A stretch of 64,000 nt of DNA from Arsukibacterium tuosuense (GTDB taxonomy: Bacteria > Pseudomonadota > Gammaproteobacteria > Enterobacterales > Alteromonadaceae). The stretch covers positions 62,001 through 126,000 of the forward strand of contig NZ_OBEB01000008.1 in assembly GCF_900215315.1 (NCBI RefSeq), read 5' to 3'. Below, one piece after another: positions 37,409 to 46,953 of the stretch. A program made the position numbers and the translations under genes. A model generated the notes under the pieces. The model was not told the origin of the DNA and searched no databases. It saw only the letters and a list, made by a program, of their open reading frames with translations. Position 1 is the stretch's first letter, and every line of letters starts with the position of its first letter.

Positions 37409-40400
37409 ATGGAACTTAAAGAATACCCATTTTTAAACGCTGATTTGCTAACACTTAGCTCAGACGAAGACCTACCAAGATTTGTAAATCACCTACCTGT
37501 GAAGTTAATGGAATATCAGGGGGAATTGCTAATAGTACAGGGTGATATTCAGGCGGTAGTTAATTGTTCTGCTATTGATACAGCGAAAATAATGCCATTA
37601 GTCAGACGCGATCAGGTTCGCTGGTTGTTGAGTATGATTAAAGATAAGAACTTAATGCTGCAGTACTGCACGCCGGTTGAATTGATAGAAATGCCAATTG
37701 AAATTGGTATTGATCCACTTATTGCTGATGACTTATTTTCAAAGCAAGAAATTTTAACAAAAGACATAGGCTTAGCCTGTACATGGATGGCTGAAACCTT
37801 TTTGGTACCTGATATGCCAGAAGGCAACTGGTTGACTGTGGCACGTTTTAGCAACAGTCAGCAGGACATTACTGCCGGTTTTCAAATGCTGGGTCTTGGT
37901 TGGCGAGCAGACATTGAGCAAAGCCGCTCAGGTGGTTTTCTGGTAAAAAGGTTAACCCGTTCAGTTAGCCGGGATGCTAGTTTTTCATTGTTGACTGGTT
38001 ATATCGCCTTTGAAGATGTGTCAGTTGCGACTCAGCTCAATAGCCCTGCAGCTCTTGCGTCCCTGAAGGCTGCACTCAGAGACAACGCAAGCTATCTAGA
38101 GCTTTGGCAACTGTACAATGATAAAGAGTGGCAAAGCGCACAAAAGGAAGCCAGTGCACTGGGTTCTTTACATTTTATCGACAGCGAGCCCTTTGAAGAT
38201 GGGCGGGATAATGCCTGGCGATTAATTCCTAAATCAGCTGATGATTTTAATGAGTTTCATAAATTGTGGAAGTCATTAGATCTGAAGAAAAGCTCGGAGG
38301 TTGATGTAAATTGTGACCCACCTAATTGGGCAGAAGAGCTTAACGATACTGCTAATCCAGATAGTATAAAGCGTTCGCGCGGTACTATCCGTTTTGAAAA
38401 TGGCAGTGTAGTTTTTAAACCTTCGGGTCGTTCTAAAAGCGCTGGGATCAACTTTCAAAATGGTTGGGTTTATTTATCCCTTGCGGGCTATAAGACAGCA
38501 GGTAAGCGCAGACTAGCAGCTAAGCAGGCTATTGATAGCGGTAAAAGACTGCCGCAACTTAAATGGCTGTTAGATGGGGTACCGATACCAGCAGAGCGCC
38601 GCCGTAAGCTTAATGGGCTAACTACATATGCTAAAGAATCGTTTAAAGGTGGTAAGCCAACGGAGAAACAATGCCTGGCTTTAGAAACTGCCTTAAACAC
38701 ACCTGATATCGCCGTTATTATTGGCCCTCCGGGTACTGGTAAAACACAAGTAATAGCTGCATTACAAAGACGTCTGGCCGAAGAAGCAAAAGATCAGAAC
38801 CTTACAGGTAAGGTACTAATTAGCAGCTTCCAACATGATGCTGTTGATAACGCTTTAGAGCGAAGTGATGTATTTAAGTTACCGGCTAACCGGGTTGGTG
38901 GCAAGCACCGAGCAGAAGCAGATGAGCGTTTGATTGAGCCATGGTTAGCTCGTCAATCAGCGCATTTGCAAAGCAACATTGCCAAAGAGTATCAAAAGTA
39001 TCCTGAGCTTGAACTGATAAATACGTTATCGCAAAAAATAACGGTAGTCCGCATCAGTAATCAATCAACGAGCGATTTAATGACTGATTTTGTCGATATG
39101 CTGACTTCGGTGCGAAAATTAGAAGCCTTTGGTTTGTCTTTGCCTTATCAACTTGAGCAGCAGTGGGAAGATTATGTTGCTTCGCTGAAACAAAAACAGC
39201 ATGTTCAAAAGTCACATAACAACATCTCTGAAGGGGTACGCATAGCTCGTGCGTTAAGAACAGACGCTGTGTCGTTTAACGATGATGGTCCAGATCGCTG
39301 CTGGGATGCTTTACGATGGTTAGAGCGATCGCCGGAGAAGCAAATACCAGTGCTATTTGATCTTTTGTCGCGAGCAGCTAACAGTGAAACACTTAGCCAG
39401 CACGATCTGGATGCGCTGGCTGCTTGGCAGTCAACGTTACTTAATTTGTATCTTCCGGATTACCGCCCTGAGTCGTCAAAGCAACAACTTGACAGAGGCG
39501 CTATTAGTTTACTTGATGGATTAGAAAGGCATCTTGAACAGAAAATACAACAACGAAAACTTGGTATTGCCTGGGCGTTACAGCAATTGCAGAACAGTAT
39601 TGAGTCTGACAGAGCAGCAGCTTTGGCAGTGATTGAAGAATACTCGATGGTTATAGGCGCCACCTGTCAGCAGGCTGCAAGTGAGAAAATGGCTGCTTTG
39701 AAGGCTGTAACTGAACTGAGTTCTGATGGTATTGAGTTTGATACCGTTATTGTTGATGAAGCTGCCAGGGCAAATCCACTGGATTTGTTTATTCCTATGT
39801 CTATGGCAAAACGACGGATTATTCTGGTTGGTGATGACAGACAATTGCCTCACATGCTGGAACCGGATATTGAGGGTGACCTTTTACAAGAACACCAATT
39901 GACAGAGCTGCAATTGGCTGCGTTCAGAAGCAGCTTATTTGAGCGTTTGCGGCTTCAGCTCACAGAGCTTGAAAGTCATGACAATATCAGACGTGTAGTC
40001 ATGCTTGATACCCAATTCAGAATGCACCCTAAACTTGGTGATTTTGTGAGTCAGCAATTTTATGAGGGTGTTGGTTTGGGGAAGATACATTCTGGACGCT
40101 CAGCAGAAGATTTTTGTTTCTCAGAGACGTTCCTGGCAGCATTAGCGCAGGAAAAAGTGATGTTTGATCAAAAGATATGCCAGTGGATAGATATACCGGC
40201 AGCTCTAGGCAAAGCTAAAAAAAGTGGCACTAGTCAGATTCGGGAAGTTGAAGCTGACAGAATTACTGAGGAGGTAGCGCGTTTATTGAAAGCGGGCGGA
40301 GAGGAACTGTCGATTGGTGTGATTACCTTTTATGCCGCTCAGCGAGACCTGATTTTACAGAAGCTTACAGAATTGAAAGTGAATGGAATTACGCCCATGG

Positions 40401-40816
40401 TCAGGAAAAATGGCGAAATTGAGCCACATGAAGACTTTAAATGGGTTCGTAAAATTAATTCTGATGGCTCTGTAAATATGGAAGAAAGGCTGCGGGTCGG
40501 CTCTGTGGATGCATTTCAAGGTAAGGAGTTTGATGTTGTTTTGCTGTCTTCAGTAAGAACATACAGACCCTTCAATGTTAAAGCCGGGGTTCAGCATAAT
40601 CTGAGCGAGGAAGAACTACGTGAAGATCAGTTTAACCGGCAATTTGGTTTTTTGCGTTTACCAAATCGTATGAATGTTGCAATGAGCCGGCAACGTAAAA
40701 TGTTGATTTGTGTTGGTGATGCACAATTAGCTTCTTGCGAGGAGGCAGCGGAAGCTGTACCAGCGCTTTATGCATTTTATAAAATGTGTGGGGGGCAGTA
40801 TGGCGTTATTCGTTGA
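37409..40816 (+). CDS. UPF1/DNA2-like SF1 helicase (COG1112 type)
   Basis: This is an 1135-residue protein. Residues 1-400 are a unique N-terminal region. Helicase motifs follow: Walker A GPPGTGKT (439-446, Lys445), SSFQHDAVDNA (Ia), VDEAAR (Asp783), VGDDRQLPHM (III), DTQFRMHP (IV), GSVDAFQGKEFD (V) and NVAMSRQRKML (VI). About 250 residues of helical insert separate motifs Ia and II. UPF1-like helicases act on RNA or DNA 5' to 3'; COG1112 members drive several defence systems, including Mokosh, where a related helicase is linked to a kinase and a PLD nuclease. The gene follows the kinase by 6 bp and overlaps the next gene by 17 bp. Confidence 0.87.
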   Translation: MELKEYPFLNADLLTLSSDEDLPRFVNHLPVKLMEYQGELLIVQGDIQAVVNCSAIDTAKIMPLVRRDQVRWLLSMIKDKNLMLQYCTPVELIEMPIEIGIDPLIADDLFSKQEILTKDIGLACTWMAETFLVPDMPEGNWLTVARFSNSQQDITAGFQMLGLGWRADIEQSRSGGFLVKRLTRSVSRDASFSLLTGYIAFEDVSVATQLNSPAALASLKAALRDNASYLELWQLYNDKEWQSAQKEASALGSLHFIDSEPFEDGRDNAWRLIPKSADDFNEFHKLWKSLDLKKSSEVDVNCDPPNWAEELNDTANPDSIKRSRGTIRFENGSVVFKPSGRSKSAGINFQNGWVYLSLAGYKTAGKRRLAAKQAIDSGKRLPQLKWLLDGVPIPAERRRKLNGLTTYAKESFKGGKPTEKQCLALETALNTPDIAVIIGPPGTGKTQVIAALQRRLAEEAKDQNLTGKVLISSFQHDAVDNALERSDVFKLPANRVGGKHRAEADERLIEPWLARQSAHLQSNIAKEYQKYPELELINTLSQKITVVRISNQSTSDLMTDFVDMLTSVRKLEAFGLSLPYQLEQQWEDYVASLKQKQHVQKSHNNISEGVRIARALRTDAVSFNDDGPDRCWDALRWLERSPEKQIPVLFDLLSRAANSETLSQHDLDALAAWQSTLLNLYLPDYRPESSKQQLDRGAISLLDGLERHLEQKIQQRKLGIAWALQQLQNSIESDRAAALAVIEEYSMVIGATCQQAASEKMAALKAVTELSSDGIEFDTVIVDEAARANPLDLFIPMSMAKRRIILVGDDRQLPHMLEPDIEGDLLQEHQLTELQLAAFRSSLFERLRLQLTELESHDNIRRVVMLDTQFRMHPKLGDFVSQQFYEGVGLGKIHSGRSAEDFCFSETFLAALAQEKVMFDQKICQWIDIPAALGKAKKSGTSQIREVEADRITEEVARLLKAGGEELSIGVITFYAAQRDLILQKLTELKVNGITPMVRKNGEIEPHEDFKWVRKINSDGSVNMEERLRVGSVDAFQGKEFDVVLLSSVRTYRPFNVKAGVQHNLSEEELREDQFNRQFGFLRLPNRMNVAMSRQRKMLICVGDAQLASCEEAAEAVPALYAFYKMCGGQYGVIR

Positions 40817-42290
40817 AAATCAGCTTTATATTCAAGTTGGCAGTAAACCTAAAGGCCGTTTAAAAGCCATACTTTGGCCTGTTCTTATTCACCGGGTTAT
40901 CTATCCGGAAATGCGCCGGGCCGAAGCAAATTTGTTTCAGCGGGCAGTGCTGGCATTGTTGCGGGCAAAAACGGATAGCATTGATAGTCTGGCAGAGCTA
41001 ACCGGGCTGCATGAAGATCTGATCAGGCTTGTTGTTGCGCAGTGTCAGGCTAATGGCTGGTTAGCACCAGATGGCAAAAGGCTTACAGAAAGTGGTATGA
41101 CATTGCTTGATGACGAAGACGAAGACAGCACAGATCTGAAGTCTGGTTATGTCTTTCAGGATGCTATTACTGGCAGACTATGGCCACGATTTAGTCGTTC
41201 ACTACATGAATTAACTGTGCTGAACCCAACTGAGAAATTTCCACAGTTTCTGGAAAGCCGGCAAAGCGGAAGAAAATTACGTCCTTATTTAATCAATAGT
41301 AAAAAAGCGCAGAGTGCTGATTTAGATATCAACGCTTTTATGTACGCTTATCGTGAATACCGTGATGATTTCAGAGCAATGTGCCAGCTTGGAACAGCTA
41401 AAAGCCATTTAGATCAGATTAGATTGCCCGGTATTCAAAGTGTTGATTCCAAACCCAAGTCTGCGCGGGTTCTAGTGTGGCTGAATGTAAATAACAATAG
41501 TGATTTACCTTTTGCTATCCGGGATCCTTTTGAGTTAAGAAATGAAGCCTATTGGCTGCAAGATGCTTTGCTTGAAAGTGTAAAAGCCGAACAGGGCTTA
41601 CTTAAACATATAGGCGGTTTGCTTGATAAACCCGTTGCAGAAAAACAAACAGTAGATGAGTGGGTGCAAACGTTGCGCCAACAAGCGGAGATAAGGGTAT
41701 TAGCTGAGTATCCCTGGCTTGACTCCGAGAATGATATTGTTAGGTATCTAAGTGTAATACTAGAGTGGAATGAAAAACTTTCGTCTTATAGTCCTCATAT
41801 TAATGAGCTAGAGGCAGCAGTTATTGACTGTCAAAAACTGTTCGAAGTGTTTTTCCAATGGTTAATAAAACGCTATCCAGCGGACCAAAATAATTTGCCG
41901 AAAAGCAATAAAAATAATTGGGAAGTTAATGCTGCAGCATTAAATGCTTTGAATATCCCTTCTTTTTCTAAAGATGTGGTAGACGCACTTAAAAGGTTGT
42001 CACCTAAAGATTTATTTAAGGTGATTAGCAGGCCCTCTCACTCATTAAAGACCTTAATGCTTGCTGCAGCTTTTGGCGTAAAAGACCATCCTAGGCACCC
42101 TTTCAAAACATTAACTAATGAGCAGCTTCAGCTATCAACGCTTTTGAAACTAGCTGATGCCAGAAATGACAGTGGTCATGGCAACAGCGTTTATTCCCCG
42201 CGTAAAACAGAAGAACTCACAAAACACTTAGTTGATGAATACATTAAGTATTCGCTCGACTTTATAACGCTTTTCAAGGATTGGATGTAA
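40800..42290 (+). CDS. unknown protein with N-terminal winged helix and C-terminal HEPN-like motif
   Basis: This is a 496-residue protein. I chose the ATG at 40800 (GGGGGG site) over an earlier in-frame start; it overlaps the helicase gene by 17 bp. Residues about 40-95 (LLRAKTDSIDSLAELTGLHEDLIRLVVAQC) look like a winged helix, followed by an acidic linker. The C-terminal 100 residues are helical and contain ARNDSGHG, that is R455-x4-H460 with Asn after Arg, the catalytic signature of HEPN ribonucleases. If real, this is the toxic effector of the operon, controlled by the kinase and helicase. The motif is short and the fold is unverified, so this remains inference. Confidence 0.6.
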   Translation: MALFVENQLYIQVGSKPKGRLKAILWPVLIHRVIYPEMRRAEANLFQRAVLALLRAKTDSIDSLAELTGLHEDLIRLVVAQCQANGWLAPDGKRLTESGMTLLDDEDEDSTDLKSGYVFQDAITGRLWPRFSRSLHELTVLNPTEKFPQFLESRQSGRKLRPYLINSKKAQSADLDINAFMYAYREYRDDFRAMCQLGTAKSHLDQIRLPGIQSVDSKPKSARVLVWLNVNNNSDLPFAIRDPFELRNEAYWLQDALLESVKAEQGLLKHIGGLLDKPVAEKQTVDEWVQTLRQQAEIRVLAEYPWLDSENDIVRYLSVILEWNEKLSSYSPHINELEAAVIDCQKLFEVFFQWLIKRYPADQNNLPKSNKNNWEVNAAALNALNIPSFSKDVVDALKRLSPKDLFKVISRPSHSLKTLMLAAAFGVKDHPRHPFKTLTNEQLQLSTLLKLADARNDSGHGNSVYSPRKTEELTKHLVDEYIKYSLDFITLFKDWM

Positions 42291-44701
42291 TGGCAAAGAA
42301 CAGAAGAAATAACGGCGCACCTGCCAAAGCGGTGATACCAGTTAATAAACCAGTGGTTGAAGCGCCAGCTAAAGTAATGAATTTGGTCAAAACCTCTGTA
42401 GAAAAAGCTGAGCAGTCAGCTCAATTATATTTAGAAAAAACTGATATTTTTTTGTCGGCAGAAATCGAAGCTGCTTTCTCTAATTTAACTGAGAATGTAA
42501 ATCAAAAAATTGTAGATGAGTGGCTTAGCAAGCTAAAAACCTTTGCCTTGGAACTTGGTACCTTTTACAAGCAAACACAGGAAAAAATCAAAAATGTTGA
42601 GCTTCGTGAAGATGAATTAAGTACGCAAGAACTTTCAGTTTATTTAAGTAAAGAATCAGTAAGTAAACTTGAGGCAGAATTAAGGGTGGAAGCAGAAGCT
42701 CAAGCCGGCTTAAAAACAGAGTTGCTTGAACGAGAGCGAAATTTAATCCAGCGTGAACTTAACGCTGAAACTGGTTTTGCTGCGCAAAATGAAAAGGCAC
42801 TTGCTGACTTTGAGCAAGGCAAAAAACTTATTGAGCGCGAACATGTTGCAAAGGTGGAGCTACTGCTGGTTGAAAAACGTGAGCTAGAAGCACAGATTCG
42901 AGCAGCCCAGTTGGAGTTGACTAATGTTAAAAATGCAACCAGTGACGAGGAATCTGCTCGCCGTCAGCGGCTGGATGAATTAGAGGCCAAGCTCGATTCT
43001 GACAGAAAAATGATGGATCGCACCAGGCTACGTTTGGATGGTGAAAGCCGAAGGTTAGCCCGAGAAGAGGAGCAACTTCAGGAAAGGTTGAAAGTTGAGA
43101 TCCGAAATGAACTTGACGCTCATCAGCGTGACCAGGAAAACTTAACTCTAAAACTAGAAAATGCCTGGGATAAGATAAAACAGCTTCAACAAAAAATGAT
43201 GGACTATAGAGAGTTACAAGACGTTTTAGGTGACCAAGATCCTGCTGATATAGCAGCAGAGCTGGAAAGTCTTCGAAATGACAACAGAGAGCTTAGAAAG
43301 CAGTTTGCAGAAACAGATACTGCAGATCTTCATCGCGAGAATAGTCATTTTCGTGAACGAGTTGCTGATTTAGAGCGCGATATACAGGACGCCAGAATCA
43401 AATTAGACGAAGCAGGACGTGAATTAAGTATAAAGCGTGTATCGGCAGTAAAGCAGGAGGAAATTGCACTAGAAAATCGGCTGCTTAAGGGTACAAAACA
43501 AGTTCTGACTTCGCAAGTCGATGACCTTGAAAGCCGTATTGAACAGCTAACAGGCGCTCAAAAAGCGCAGACGCCATTTCCGGCTATGTCAGAGATTGAT
43601 AGTAATCGTGATAGTAGTATCAGGGTTGAACATCAACCTGTTGCGAGTTTAAAGGACTTTGCATCAGAGTTGCAACACCGGATTGCTCAAGCAGAATCAA
43701 TTGAACTTTATTACCCAATTGAGGATATCCAGGTATTACTAGCCGGCCTGGCAATGAGCCAGCTACATGTATTCCAGGGCATTAGTGGTACGGGTAAAAC
43801 GAGCTTGGCGAAAGCCTTCGCCAAAGCTATGGGTGGTTTTTGTACGGACATAGCCGTTCAGGCAGGGTGGCGTGATCGTGATGATTTGCTCGGGCATTAC
43901 AATGCTTTTGAGAAGAAATTTTATGAAAAAGACTGCCTGCAAGCGCTTTACAGGGCACAGACAACGCAATGGCAAGATAGCTGTAATGTGATTCTGTTGG
44001 ATGAAATGAATTTATCCCGTCCTGAGCAGTATTTTGCAGAGTTCTTATCAGCACTTGAGAAGAACGATGAAAACGAACGGTTGATCAGTTTGTCTGAAAC
44101 TGCGCTACCAAATGCTCCTAGAATGTTAATAAATGGCCGGCAAATTAAAGTGCCAAAAAATGTATGGTTCATTGGCACGGCTAACCATGATGAAACAACC
44201 AACGAATTGGCAGATAAAACTTACGACCGTGCACATGTCATGACATTACCTAAGCAAGATCATCGTTTTGATATTAGAAAATATCCTGATGTGGGCTATT
44301 CCTATTCTTCTTTGCAAAAAGCGTTTAATAAAGCTTGTGCCAGTTTCGCACCTCAGGTCCGAAGAATGTTGGATACTTTGACTCAAGGCGAACTAACCTT
44401 GCAGCTGAACGAAGATTTTGCATTAGGTTGGGGAAATCGTTTTGAGCGGCAAGCTTTAAGGTTCATTCCGGTAATGCTCGCCAGCGGTGCTACTGAAGGT
44501 GAAGCGCTTGACCATCTGCTTTCTACCCGCGTGATGCGTCAGGGTAAGGTTACCGGCAGATACGATGTAAATGCTGATACTGTTCGCTCATTAAAAGATG
44601 CACTGGAAAATTATTGGGTTGAAACAAACCTCAAGGGCGACCCGTTAAAATCTTTTGCTTTGCTAGATGCGGATATTAAAAGAAAGGCGGGTGGCTTCTA
44701 A
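42290..44701 (+). CDS. McrB-like AAA+ ATPase/GTPase with long N-terminal coiled coil
   Basis: This is an 803-residue protein starting at the ATG that shares a base with the preceding stop codon. Residues about 50-430 are an almost continuous charged coiled coil. The AAA+ domain starts near 470: Walker A GISGTGKT (497-504), an insert AGWRDRDDLLGHYN typical of McrB-type motors, Walker B LLDEMN (Asp571) and a sensor region GTANHDET. McrB proteins form hexameric motors stimulated by McrC. The next gene is McrC-like and overlaps by one base. The coiled coil may bridge to the helicase or to substrate DNA, a design also seen in SMC-like sensors. Confidence 0.87.
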   Translation: MAKNRRNNGAPAKAVIPVNKPVVEAPAKVMNLVKTSVEKAEQSAQLYLEKTDIFLSAEIEAAFSNLTENVNQKIVDEWLSKLKTFALELGTFYKQTQEKIKNVELREDELSTQELSVYLSKESVSKLEAELRVEAEAQAGLKTELLERERNLIQRELNAETGFAAQNEKALADFEQGKKLIEREHVAKVELLLVEKRELEAQIRAAQLELTNVKNATSDEESARRQRLDELEAKLDSDRKMMDRTRLRLDGESRRLAREEEQLQERLKVEIRNELDAHQRDQENLTLKLENAWDKIKQLQQKMMDYRELQDVLGDQDPADIAAELESLRNDNRELRKQFAETDTADLHRENSHFRERVADLERDIQDARIKLDEAGRELSIKRVSAVKQEEIALENRLLKGTKQVLTSQVDDLESRIEQLTGAQKAQTPFPAMSEIDSNRDSSIRVEHQPVASLKDFASELQHRIAQAESIELYYPIEDIQVLLAGLAMSQLHVFQGISGTGKTSLAKAFAKAMGGFCTDIAVQAGWRDRDDLLGHYNAFEKKFYEKDCLQALYRAQTTQWQDSCNVILLDEMNLSRPEQYFAEFLSALEKNDENERLISLSETALPNAPRMLINGRQIKVPKNVWFIGTANHDETTNELADKTYDRAHVMTLPKQDHRFDIRKYPDVGYSYSSLQKAFNKACASFAPQVRRMLDTLTQGELTLQLNEDFALGWGNRFERQALRFIPVMLASGATEGEALDHLLSTRVMRQGKVTGRYDVNADTVRSLKDALENYWVETNLKGDPLKSFALLDADIKRKAGGF

Positions 44702-46533
44702 TGTGGTTGGATAGGGTAACAGGCCAGAAAGTGATGAGCTTACCTGTTGCTGTAGGGCAGGGAAAGTTTTTCACTTCACAACCAATCAATGAAACTCTGG
44801 CTGTGTTGCCTGGGAGCCCTGGCCATTTAGTAGCCGCAGGGATTGAAAGTCTGCAACCTGAGTTTAGTCGATTAAAATTTGATGGAATTGCTCCTGAGCA
44901 TCAAGCAATGGCAGAGTTGCTTTGCAGAGCAATTGAAACCATTGACAGTGCAATGGATCAAGCTAGTAGCTTGGCGTCACCTATGATGCCATCGGCAGTA
45001 ATTAATGCTGAAAGTCACTTATTACCCTTTGAAGAGTTACTGCTGATAGTTATTGAAAAGGGTCATTTGCATCATATTTCATTATATCCCCGTGTAGATC
45101 TACATTATGAGGATGAGGTAACAGATATAGCTCGTGTTAAGCGCCTTGCTAAAGGCGCATTAGTGCACCTTGCATCTCATTCAGAGTGTTGGCAACGACA
45201 AACATTGACTGGTGTTATACCTAAGAAAGCACTGGCCCGTTTTAGTGATGATGATTTTAATATTTATGAAAATCGGGTCTTTGCAAGATTAGTGGATAAA
45301 ATGGATCTGCACTTAACACGTCGACTTTTAATCCTTAAAGATCTGCAGAAAAACCTTAGTCAAGCACTTGAGCTTTATACGGCAACAAAACTTAACCATC
45401 GTTTAACTCATGAGATTTGTTCATTGTGGGGACAAACATTTTCTGAAAATGAAACTGATAAAGCGTCTCAAGTATTGGACGAGACATATGCAACATTAAT
45501 AAAGTTACAAGGTGCAGTGGCCGCGTTAAAGCAAGGGCCACTTTATCAAAAAGTGGATAGGCGTGCTCAGGTTGGCCATTCCATTCATATGACTAATATC
45601 CTTAGCCATGATAGCCATTACCGTCACCTTGCTGTGCTTTGGAATGAGCTGGCAAAAATAGATAATCATAAGGTAACAACACCTGAAGAGTTATATCGCA
45701 GAAATTGCTACTTAGCTAAAGCGTATTCAAACTATGCCGGTTTAGTATTGCAACACGCCTTAAAGCCTTACATTGCAAATAAAATGACCGGAGAGTGGGG
45801 TGGTTTAAGATTTAGTTTGCAACAAGAGGGACTTGAGTGGCAGCTGCTAGTGAATGACAACCTAAAAACCCAAACTAAGGTGTTATTGACGGTGATCCCA
45901 TGGCTAACATTATCAGAGAGCAGTGAGCTGGAAGTTCAAGAGCTGACACAAATGAAAGACTCGGTACGAGTTATTTTTTGGCCGGATTCAGCCATCAAAA
46001 ATAAAGATTTATGTGACATTACAGCTGCAATACCGCTAACTCCATTAGACTTATACTGCGTTGAAAGAGTGGGCAGATTGATTGACCAGGTTATTCTGAG
46101 TGAGCTATTACGCGCGTACGCTGAGAAAATACCCAAAATACCTCTAAAGATACTGGATTTCGTTGCTAATACGTCAGGCAACACAGCATTAATCACTGAC
46201 AAAGCAGGTATGACTTTAACTCTTCGTGAGCAGATTAACCCTGAATTACTTAATTCAGTGGTTGCTTTGTTACACGAGTCAAATGCGATAACGCAGGCAC
46301 AGCTGCTTATCCAAAGACAAAAAGAAATTGCCGCTTTAGAAATTTGTTCGGTCTGTCAGGAAAAAGTAAAACTAGAGTACCAACAGCCGTTGGGATTTAA
46401 ATGTATCTGTAAAACGTGCAAAGCAGAAAGATACTTAAGAAAACGTGATACTGGCTGGGAATTTGAGCAAAAAATAGCAGGTGAAATCAATTTTACTAAG
46501 TATGGGCGACGGAGCATGATGATCAGTGGATAG
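44701..46533 (+). CDS. McrC-like DUF2357 protein with C-terminal zinc ribbon
   Basis: This is a 610-residue protein whose ATG overlaps the McrB-like stop codon. A DUF2357 signature, NIYENRVFARLVDKM, is near residue 195. McrC-type proteins normally end in a PD-(D/E)xK nuclease; I could not find a convincing D...ExK set here. Instead the C-terminus has CSVC ... CICKTC (about 555-585), a zinc ribbon. It may be a McrC stimulator that has lost, or carries a highly diverged, nuclease. It is the last large gene of the operon, with one small gene and a terminator following. Confidence 0.75.
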   Translation: MWLDRVTGQKVMSLPVAVGQGKFFTSQPINETLAVLPGSPGHLVAAGIESLQPEFSRLKFDGIAPEHQAMAELLCRAIETIDSAMDQASSLASPMMPSAVINAESHLLPFEELLLIVIEKGHLHHISLYPRVDLHYEDEVTDIARVKRLAKGALVHLASHSECWQRQTLTGVIPKKALARFSDDDFNIYENRVFARLVDKMDLHLTRRLLILKDLQKNLSQALELYTATKLNHRLTHEICSLWGQTFSENETDKASQVLDETYATLIKLQGAVAALKQGPLYQKVDRRAQVGHSIHMTNILSHDSHYRHLAVLWNELAKIDNHKVTTPEELYRRNCYLAKAYSNYAGLVLQHALKPYIANKMTGEWGGLRFSLQQEGLEWQLLVNDNLKTQTKVLLTVIPWLTLSESSELEVQELTQMKDSVRVIFWPDSAIKNKDLCDITAAIPLTPLDLYCVERVGRLIDQVILSELLRAYAEKIPKIPLKILDFVANTSGNTALITDKAGMTLTLREQINPELLNSVVALLHESNAITQAQLLIQRQKEIAALEICSVCQEKVKLEYQQPLGFKCICKTCKAERYLRKRDTGWEFEQKIAGEINFTKYGRRSMMISG

Positions 46534-46609
46534 TTCATTATTGACATATTGTTATATTTAATAATTAGTTATAGAGGGCTGTATTTTATGAAAAATGAAG
46601 GAAAACGTT

Positions 46610-46807
46610 ATGAGTGACTGGGAAGAGCTATGTGAAATGAAAGGATTGGATAATGACGACGAAGCCACCGATAAGCTTATCGATCTTATCCATTCATCTG
46701 AAGGAACAATTAACTCAGATCAACAAAAAACCAAATTATACATTAAGAAAAGCGCTAAAGTTGAAGACGTTGGTGGAACGTCGTGTGATGAAGATATACC
46801 CCTTTAG
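46610..46807 (+). CDS. small acidic protein at the end of the operon
   Basis: This is a 65-residue protein. I chose the ATG at 46610, which has GAAGGA in place, over an ATG 15 bases upstream. It is rich in Asp and Glu, starts MSDWEELCEMKGLDNDDEA and ends CDEDIPL; it has no membrane segment and the family is not recognised. It lies 76 bp after the McrC-like gene and 30 bp before a strong terminator, so it is probably the final cistron. The acidic composition would suit an inhibitor or antitoxin, but that is speculation. Confidence 0.55.
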   Translation: MSDWEELCEMKGLDNDDEATDKLIDLIHSSEGTINSDQQKTKLYIKKSAKVEDVGGTSCDEDIPL

Positions 46808-46837
46808 CAGCATTTAGTTTTATTTCTTATATTAATC

Positions 46838-46866
46838 ACGGCGGGATTTACCGCCGTTAGTTTAAC
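46838..46866 (+). terminator. rho-independent terminator of the kinase-helicase operon
   Basis: A perfect seven-pair stem, ACGGCGG/CCGCCGT, closes a six-base loop (GATTTA) and is followed by TAGTTTAACT. It begins 30 bp after the stop codon at 46807 and marks the end of the operon that starts near 34.0 kb. Confidence 0.8.
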
Positions 46867-46953
46867 TCTTAGTAATAATGTTCCAGTAATACATCGCCAC
46901 TTTCATGTAGTTATCTGGCATCAAGCCGAAGATAACAATCTAATTACTCTACC

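Noticed and set aside
37409-40816. Mokosh system
   Set aside because: The helicase is COG1112-like and next to a kinase gene, but there is no PLD nuclease in this operon and several extra genes are co-transcribed. The PLD gene at 2617 belongs to a distant operon.
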